Source of the DNA: Citrobacter sp. RHB25-C09
GTDB lineage: Bacteria > Pseudomonadota > Gammaproteobacteria > Enterobacterales > Enterobacteriaceae
Length of the DNA: 64,000 nt
NCBI RefSeq assembly: GCF_013836145.1
Contig: NZ_CP057483.1
Location: 620,001-684,000 of the forward strand
Direction: 5' to 3'
How positions within the stretch are numbered: the stretch's first letter is position 1; every line of letters starts with the position of its first letter. The position numbers and the translations under genes are program-made. The notes beneath the pieces were generated by a model. That model did no database searches. It had not been told where the DNA came from and saw nothing but the letters and a program-made list of their open reading frames with translations. Of the stretch, positions 58,740 to 64,000 are shown piece by piece.

Positions 58740-61325
58740 TTAAAAGCTGTAGCTCAGACCTGCCTGCACGCTGGCGTCGTTATCGACATCCCCTGTTCCC
58801 ACATACACGCCGGTATTCAGCGTGAAGTTATGCGCGATAGTGGCGTTGATACCGGCACCAAAGATGCCCATCGTGTTGTTATGCCCGGCGGTATTGTGAT
58901 AATCCGCCGCTTTGATGTCGGTATCATCACTAAACTCTTTCTGAAAGCGCGCGTCGATCCACGGCATCACCTGCACGTTCTTATTGAGATCGCGAAGCGT
59001 GGTGGTCAGACGCACACCCGCACCGCCGTTCCAGGATGAAACCTGGCTGTCAGCGAAGCTAATTTCCTGATTGGAGAAACCGTCCGCTTTGGTCTGATCC
59101 CAACCTAAGGTGGCGTAAGGTTGCAGCAGTGTTTCGCCAGGCAGCAACACATTTACCCCGGCACGGCCCTGTGCCATATACAGACTGCCGTCCGTCGAGC
59201 CGCTCAGAGCCTCGGTCATGCCGCTGGTATCGCCGGTCACGTTATTTGCGGAGAGGGAATAGCGCATATCACCGTAGCTGAAGCTGCCGTCGGCAAACAG
59301 CCCCCAGTTTCTGCCGTTCAGCGCCTGCTGCCAGCCGCCGTACAGGCTGTAATAATTACCATAAACGGTATCTTTAAAGCTGTCGGCGCTGCTGCTGGTA
59401 TCCTGTACGCGACTACGGGTCCAGGCCAGTGCGATCCCGCCCGTTACGCTATCGCCGTTAGCCAGATGTGTCGTCCAGTCAACGCCGCCCTGCGCACCCT
59501 GGGTGATGCTCTGGTAATCGACGTCATTACTGAAGTTTCCATTCTGATAGAGGAAGTCGCCCCAAAGCTGCGCGCCGTCCTGCTGTTCGCCCAGCAGGCT
59601 AGCGAGGTGGACCTGGTTCATATGGTTGCTGATATCGTCAGCGACCTGATGTCCCGCCTGCTCGGCTGCGTCCAGACCGGCAATCAGCCCCTGAACGTCA
59701 CTGGCCAGTGACCCTTGCGTACTGTTAAACAGGATATTCCAGCTCTGGGAGTCAGCTGCTTTGAGCATCGCCTGCGGTGCGCTGTCGGCAGCAACAATAT
59801 CCAGGCTGTTGTCGTAGTTATACGCGCCACTGCGGTTTTCAACCGACTGCTGCCCGTTGCTGAACGTTGCGCCCGCGTAATATTGCGGCGTTGTGGTGCT
59901 GGCAGTGGTGAAGGTTCCCAGCAGGACGTTTGACTGGTTCTGTGCTGATGGCGTAATACTGCTCACCACCACGGCATTGTTTGTCCCCGTGATGCTGCCG
60001 AAATCGACAAAACTGTCTGTGCTCATGTTAACGGTGGCATTACTGCCTGTCGTTTGTGCGACCAGTCTTGAGCCGTTTTGCAAATTCCAGGCGGTCGCAT
60101 CGTTAATTTTATCAATGCTAATGCTGTTATTGCTGGTGGTGTTTACCGTTTCAAATTGAGCAATCTGCCCGGTGATCGAACTCCCCGCATCCATAGACAG
60201 CGTATCGCTACCGTCACCGCCGTTGACGTTGCCATTGACATGGGAATTATTGGTCAGCACCAGCGTGTCATCACCTGTGCCAGTGGTGATATTACCGTTA
60301 ACATTGGCATTATTTTGCAGCGCGATGGTAGTATTTCCGCTGTTTGCACTGGTATTCACATCGCCATTGATCGTGCTGTTATCCACCAAAAGGGAGTTCG
60401 CAGAATTGCCGTCGAACGTCACATCACCGTTCACTACGCTATTATTGCTGAGAGCAAGGCTGGTCGTGCCATTTTCATTAATGATGCCAATACCGCCAGT
60501 GACGGTACTATTATTCATTGCCAGCGTATCTTGACTGGTGCCATAGATCCCAATCGCGACATCATTAAAAGCGTCAAGGTTGATATCCTTAAACTTGTCC
60601 ATCGCACTTGCTGCGCGGGCAATATTTTTCGCGATTTCACTGGTGCTGGCATTGACGCTAGCATTCGTTAAAGAAATCGTCGTATTAGACTTTTCGCTAC
60701 CTGCATAAATACCGCCATTATCCATTGTGCTATCGCTCATGGAAATAGTCTGACTCCCTGCGCCTCCGCTAATAATACTGCCATGCAATACGCTACCGTT
60801 CTTGATAGTCGTGGTATGAATACCGCCATCCTGCGGGTCGATGTAAATCGCCGAACCCATCATGTATTTTTTGTTATTCGGGTAGGAAACCGCGTCGTTT
60901 TCGCCATTTAGCGTAGAGTTGTCAACCGTCACGGTGGTATTTGTGGTGGCTCCTTTGTCACCCACTTCAATCATATCGACGGTGGCACCGTTCATAACGG
61001 TGATATTTGCCGTGCCTCCGTTGCTCCCCTGAATATAACTATTCGTCATATTCGTCCCGTTGACGGTCAAGGATTGCGTCAGGCCATCGCCATTATGAGC
61101 ATCCATAAAAATCGATCCTGCAGTCGGGTCCGCCATCACCGCATCAGTTCCGTACTGGTGATAAATATCGATACCGTCTGAGGTGGTTGGTGTTAAACCA
61201 CAGGTCAGCGAAGTATTTCCATCAGCACACGCTGTGACATCTGAAGCTGAAGCATAAGTACTGAAGGAAGCTAAAGCCATTAATACACATTGCGACAGCA
61301 ACGTGCGGTTCATTAATTTGCGCAT
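58740..61325 (-). CDS. Type Va autotransporter (predicted adhesin)
   Basis: Self-secreting surface protein of 861 aa. Signal peptide about residues 1-28 (CVLMALASFSTYASAS). The passenger, about residues 29-560, is rich in Asn, Ser, Thr and Gly with Cys32 and Cys42 near its start and a run of imperfect repeats of about 21-25 residues (NNSVVNGDV, NSTINGDV, NANVNGNI, NSHVNGNV), typical of a right-handed beta-helix. The last 270 or so residues form the beta-barrel translocator, ending in the BAM signal SVQAGLSYSF with terminal Phe. No protease motif (GDSGS) is seen, so adhesion or aggregation is more likely. Not part of the E. coli K-12 order here. Confidence 0.88.
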   Translation of the reverse strand: MRKLMNRTLLSQCVLMALASFSTYASASDVTACADGNTSLTCGLTPTTSDGIDIYHQYGTDAVMADPTAGSIFMDAHNGDGLTQSLTVNGTNMTNSYIQGSNGGTANITVMNGATVDMIEVGDKGATTNTTVTVDNSTLNGENDAVSYPNNKKYMMGSAIYIDPQDGGIHTTTIKNGSVLHGSIISGGAGSQTISMSDSTMDNGGIYAGSEKSNTTISLTNASVNASTSEIAKNIARAASAMDKFKDINLDAFNDVAIGIYGTSQDTLAMNNSTVTGGIGIINENGTTSLALSNNSVVNGDVTFDGNSANSLLVDNSTINGDVNTSANSGNTTIALQNNANVNGNITTGTGDDTLVLTNNSHVNGNVNGGDGSDTLSMDAGSSITGQIAQFETVNTTSNNSISIDKINDATAWNLQNGSRLVAQTTGSNATVNMSTDSFVDFGSITGTNNAVVVSSITPSAQNQSNVLLGTFTTASTTTPQYYAGATFSNGQQSVENRSGAYNYDNSLDIVAADSAPQAMLKAADSQSWNILFNSTQGSLASDVQGLIAGLDAAEQAGHQVADDISNHMNQVHLASLLGEQQDGAQLWGDFLYQNGNFSNDVDYQSITQGAQGGVDWTTHLANGDSVTGGIALAWTRSRVQDTSSSADSFKDTVYGNYYSLYGGWQQALNGRNWGLFADGSFSYGDMRYSLSANNVTGDTSGMTEALSGSTDGSLYMAQGRAGVNVLLPGETLLQPYATLGWDQTKADGFSNQEISFADSQVSSWNGGAGVRLTTTLRDLNKNVQVMPWIDARFQKEFSDDTDIKAADYHNTAGHNNTMGIFGAGINATIAHNFTLNTGVYVGTGDVDNDASVQAGLSYSF

Positions 61326-61750
61326 TATTTATTCCATTAATATCCGAATGAGTCGGCTTTCTTTTTAAATGAAATAAACGAATTTAAGAATGTTCTGAAG
61401 CTAAAGTGATGTAATGAAATCTTAAGAGACTCGTTAGGGAAATTTAAATATTAATCTCAATGTAATAAATTAATAACTATTGAAGTATTTTTGTCATAAA
61501 TACCATGGTTTAAATGATAAGCAATTTTTTGAGGTTGTAGCGTTAAACGTGCATATTGATAGGCAGAGCCATCTGAAGGGGATAATCCTTTTGTGGTGCA
61601 TGAGTAAATTAATGAGCGGTTATCTTACATTTTTACATTCGCTGAAAAATGATAACACGTGAACTTTACATGGATATCTCGCCCGGCGATTATCGTTTGC
61701 GTTAACGTCCAGAGGGAGTAAAAAATTTTATAAAATTACGCGCGAAAAAT
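61326..61750. other. AT-rich intergenic region before the chemoreceptor gene
   Basis: This stretch contains the promoter region of the autotransporter (minus strand) and very AT-rich sequence. A 60-codon ORF at 61480-61662 has no clear ribosome site or recognisable product and I do not call it a gene. I see no RNA gene. Confidence 0.5.
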
Positions 61751-61777
61751 TATACATTCACAATTTCCTGCCGATAA
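61751..61777 (+). promoter_or_regulatory. sigma28 (FliA) promoter of the chemoreceptor gene
   Basis: TATA at 61751-61754, a 15-base spacer and a perfect GCCGATAA at 61770-61777, one mismatch from the flagellar sigma28 consensus. It lies about 50 bp before the start codon, like the site before aer. Confidence 0.75.
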
Positions 61778-61828
61778 CGAGGTAAGACGCGTCTCTGGAC
61801 GACTTCTCCCTAATGGCAAGGAAAACGT

Positions 61829-63460
61829 ATGTATATACTTCGTAATTTCACCATCCGGGTTGTCATGCTGACGATCCTCGGCATTTTCTGTTTAATGTGG
61901 CTCGGTGTTGGGCTCTACAGTACCTGGTCACTTTCTCGTGTTGCCGATGGCAATGAAGTGGATCGTCATCTTGTTCGCCAGATGACGGTGCTTAGCCAGG
62001 GCAACGATCAGTATTTCCGCTTTGTCACTCGCCTCAGTCGTGCGATGGACGTCAAAATCGGTGGCGGGACCCCGGATTTTGCGCCCGTACAGCAGGCGCT
62101 GAATAACATGAGTAAAAAACTGGAGGAGATGAAAACGCTCTCCCCAGGTCCGATGGATCCTGAGGTTGCTGCTGAGGTGTTGGCGAAATGGCAGGATCTC
62201 CTCGACAAAGGGGTCACGCCGCAGATGCAACTGGCACAGAACGGGTCGCTGACCGCGTGGACCGAGCAGGCGAATAATGTGACGCCAGCACTGAGCCGTG
62301 CTTTTGGCGCGAGTGCCGAGCGGTTCAACAAAGCCGCAGGGGTGATGCTTGATCAAACCCGGGTCATGGTAGATGGCAAGACGTCGGTGATCCGCACGAT
62401 GATTATCACTGCGGTGATTCTCGGGATTGCCCTTCTGATCTTTACCGATCGTTATCTGGTGGCAATGCTGGTGAAACCGTTGGCGCGGATCCGCCAGCAG
62501 TTCAGCCAGATTGCCCTGGGCGATCTGAGTCAGCCTATCGACGATATTGGGCGTAACTGTGTAGGGCAACTGGTGCCATTACTGCGGGCAATGCAGGATA
62601 GCCTGCGCGAAGCGGTGAGCGCGATTCGTACCGGCAGTGACAATATCTGGCAGGGGGCGACCGAGATTTCCAGCGGCAATAACGATTTGTCTTCGCGTAC
62701 CGAGGAGCAAGCCGCTGCGCTGGAAGAAACCGCCGCCAGCATGGAACAGCTCACCGCAACGGTAAAACTGAACGCAGATAACGCGCGTCAGGCCAGTCAA
62801 CTTACGGAAACCGCCTCCCGCACCGCCAGCAAGGGCGGCTCGCTGGTATCTGAAGTTGTCGACACCATGAACGGTATTTCCGCCAGCTCTAAGCAGATCG
62901 CGGAAATCACCACCGTCATTAACAGCATTGCCTTCCAGACCAATATTCTCGCTTTGAACGCCGCCGTTGAAGCTGCGCGTGCAGGAGAGCAGGGGCGTGG
63001 GTTCGCCGTGGTGGCGGGTGAGGTGCGTAATCTGGCTAGCCGCAGCGCCAATGCCGCAAAAGAGATTGAAACGCTGATTGCCGAATCTGTTCGCCGTGTC
63101 GATCAGGGCGCGGTGCTGGTGAAAGATACCGGTTCGACCATGGAGGCGATTCTGCGAGGGGTTTCGGAAGTGGATACCATCATGAAACAAATCGCCTTTG
63201 CCTCTGAAGAACAGAGTAAAGGTATCTCGCAGGTCGGCGTGGCCATTACGCAGATGGATAGCGTTACGCAGCAAAACGCCGCGCTGGTGGAACAGGTTTC
63301 CGCCGCCGCTGTCGCCCTGGAGGGGCAGACTGAAGAGTTACAGCGCGCTGTACAGAAATTCCGTCTGTCGCAAAACGAAACGGTAGCGATGACACAGTCC
63401 TCTACCCCAACGGTTGAACGCCGCACGAAAGCCGCTTCCGAGGAGTGGGCAGCCTTCTGA
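61829..63460 (+). CDS. Methyl-accepting chemotaxis protein
   Basis: Transmembrane chemoreceptor of 543 aa. First span about residues 8-30, a periplasmic four-helix-bundle ligand domain of about 160 residues, second span about 188-208 (IITAVILGIALLIF), HAMP about 210-265, then the methylation helices (SSRTEEQAAALEETAASMEQ) and hairpin tip AFQTNILALNAAVEAARAGE. It ends EEWAAF; the last five residues (EWAAF) resemble the NWETF pentapeptide that docks CheR and CheB but differ at two or three positions. AAGGAAAACGT precedes the ATG. Ligand unknown; not one of the classical Tsr, Tar, Trg or Tap genes by position. Confidence 0.92.
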   Translation: MYILRNFTIRVVMLTILGIFCLMWLGVGLYSTWSLSRVADGNEVDRHLVRQMTVLSQGNDQYFRFVTRLSRAMDVKIGGGTPDFAPVQQALNNMSKKLEEMKTLSPGPMDPEVAAEVLAKWQDLLDKGVTPQMQLAQNGSLTAWTEQANNVTPALSRAFGASAERFNKAAGVMLDQTRVMVDGKTSVIRTMIITAVILGIALLIFTDRYLVAMLVKPLARIRQQFSQIALGDLSQPIDDIGRNCVGQLVPLLRAMQDSLREAVSAIRTGSDNIWQGATEISSGNNDLSSRTEEQAAALEETAASMEQLTATVKLNADNARQASQLTETASRTASKGGSLVSEVVDTMNGISASSKQIAEITTVINSIAFQTNILALNAAVEAARAGEQGRGFAVVAGEVRNLASRSANAAKEIETLIAESVRRVDQGAVLVKDTGSTMEAILRGVSEVDTIMKQIAFASEEQSKGISQVGVAITQMDSVTQQNAALVEQVSAAAVALEGQTEELQRAVQKFRLSQNETVAMTQSSTPTVERRTKAASEEWAAF

Positions 63461-63504
63461 TTGTTGAAAAAAGTGACAACCGTCGCTGACCTTCGCTGAA
63501 AAAG

Positions 63505-63530
63505 TCGCCGCATAATTTGTTATGCGGCGA
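63505..63530. terminator. Terminator after the chemoreceptor gene
   Basis: Perfect 11-bp stem TCGCCGCATAA / TTATGCGGCGA with a TTTG loop. The T-rich flank is weak on the plus strand and good on the minus strand (CTTTTTC), so it may act mainly by structure. Confidence 0.65.
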
Positions 63531-63795
63531 TTAAAACACAGCCGTGAAAAATCTGATTGTCCAGAGTCTGATAGCAGTGTTGGCGGGCTATCGACGCGAA
63601 AATTGATCCAACAGGGGGTTTACTTCGCTTTAAATACTTACACTACCAGCTCATCCCTTCGTTTTGTTATTTCCCCGCAGTATCATAAGTTGCATAACCA
63701 TAGACAAAGTGTGGTAAATGGCGCATTGATCGCAGTAACCATTGCGTGATTGATGCAAGATAAAAGCCAGGTCTTCGCAACGGAATAACTATAAA
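63531..63795. other. Leader/promoter region of the hyb operon
   Basis: A gap of 265 bp before hybO. A 75-codon ORF at 63522-63749 runs through it but has no good ribosome site and unlikely composition, so I treat it as chance. The region should hold the anaerobic promoter of hydrogenase 2, but I could not identify a convincing site. Confidence 0.5.
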
Positions 63796-64000
63796 ATGAC
63801 TGGAGAAAATACCCTCATTAATTCTCACGGCGTAAATCGTCGTGATTTCATGAAGCTTTGTGCCGCACTAGCCGCCACCATGGGGCTCAGTAGCAAAGCC
63901 GCTGCAGAAATGGCTGAGTCGGTATCCCGTCCGCAGCGCCCACCCGTAATCTGGATTGGCGCTCAGGAGTGTACGGGCTGTACCGAATCTCTCCTTCGTG
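63796..64000 (+). CDS. hybO: Hydrogenase 2 small subunit HybO (5' part only)
   Basis: Partial gene cut by the window end; 68 codons are visible of about 372. The product begins MTGENTLINSHGV, then the Tat signal core RRDFMK with Arg15-Arg16 and a hydrophobic stretch LCAALAATMGLSS. After that comes PPVIWIGAQECTGCTESLLR, where Cys59 and Cys62 would bind the proximal iron-sulphur cluster. HybO with HybC forms the periplasm-facing uptake hydrogenase used in anaerobic respiration. The rest of the hyb operon should follow beyond the window. Confidence 0.96.
   Translation, partial: MTGENTLINSHGVNRRDFMKLCAALAATMGLSSKAAAEMAESVSRPQRPPVIWIGAQECTGCTESLLR

Noticed and set aside
59121..60671. Several 120-197-codon frames antisense to the autotransporter
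   Set aside because: They arise from the low-complexity repeat coding of the passenger and barrel and have no independent start signals.
61480..61662. 60-codon ORF in the spacer before the chemoreceptor gene
   Set aside because: No clear ribosome site, no recognisable sequence, and very AT-rich background where such ORFs occur by chance.
63522..63749. 75-codon ORF before hybO
   Set aside because: Begins in the loop of a terminator hairpin, lacks a ribosome site and has unlikely composition.

Overview
This 64 kb window is a chromosomal segment of a member of the Enterobacteriaceae. Nearly every gene is a close, collinear relative of the Escherichia coli K-12 segment running from aer through rpoD, tolC, parE, parC and metC to the hyb hydrogenase operon. 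Protein details (for example the shortened loop of TolC), extra chemoreceptor and autotransporter genes, and lack of several E. coli-specific genes point to Citrobacter or a near relative. That genus call is inference from memory of homologues, not from a search.

Layout. 1-4.1 kb: aerotaxis receptor aer, ferric-siderophore reductase yqjH (its usual repressor gene yqjI is absent), a yoaC-like gene, an AT-rich patch with a broken type VI hcp gene plus a small membrane ORF, and tRNA-Ile2 (ileX). 4.1-10.3 kb: mug, the macromolecular-synthesis operon rpsU-dnaG-rpoD (interrupted by an ERIC-like palindrome), and divergent tsaD. 10.3-23.8 kb: plsY, folB, uppP, cca, ygiM, ygiF-glnE-hldE, decayed yqiJ-yqiK, ubiK, FMN-riboswitch-controlled ribB, and zupT. 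23.9-35.4 kb: ygiD, ygiC-ygiB, tolC, nudF-yqiB-cpdA-yqiA-parE, then an insertion/deletion scar (AraC and GH88 remnants plus an intact aminotransferase), then ygiN. 35.4-45.8 kb: mdaB, qseBC with divergent ygiW, parC-plsC-ftsP, ygiQ. 45.8-54.2 kb: a DASS-family anion transporter, dkgA-yqhD with divergent regulator yqhC, yghB, metC with a MetJ operator, and Fur-boxed exbBD. 54.2-64 kb: yghA, three unrecognised genes, yghZ, yghX, a large autotransporter, a methyl-accepting chemotaxis protein with a FliA-type promoter, and the start of hybO, which runs off the end.

How the genes work together. The window mixes housekeeping (primase, sigma70, topoisomerase IV, tRNA CCA addition and t6A synthesis, phospholipid and undecaprenyl phosphate metabolism, riboflavin and folate synthesis) with envelope, stress and iron functions: TolC export, the ExbBD energiser of TonB, the iron reductase YqjH, and the aldehyde-detoxifying pair DkgA/YqhD. 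Two chemoreceptors, each with a sigma28-like promoter, lie near the two ends. Intergenic spaces are rich in REP/BIME palindromes.

Most unexplained content: the unrecognised trio at 55165-56602, the Hcp remnant with a possible partner membrane protein beside ileX, the repeat-built autotransporter, and three deletion scars. I found no CRISPR array, rRNA, prophage or intact insertion sequence, and nothing that I can confidently call a new defence or mobile system.
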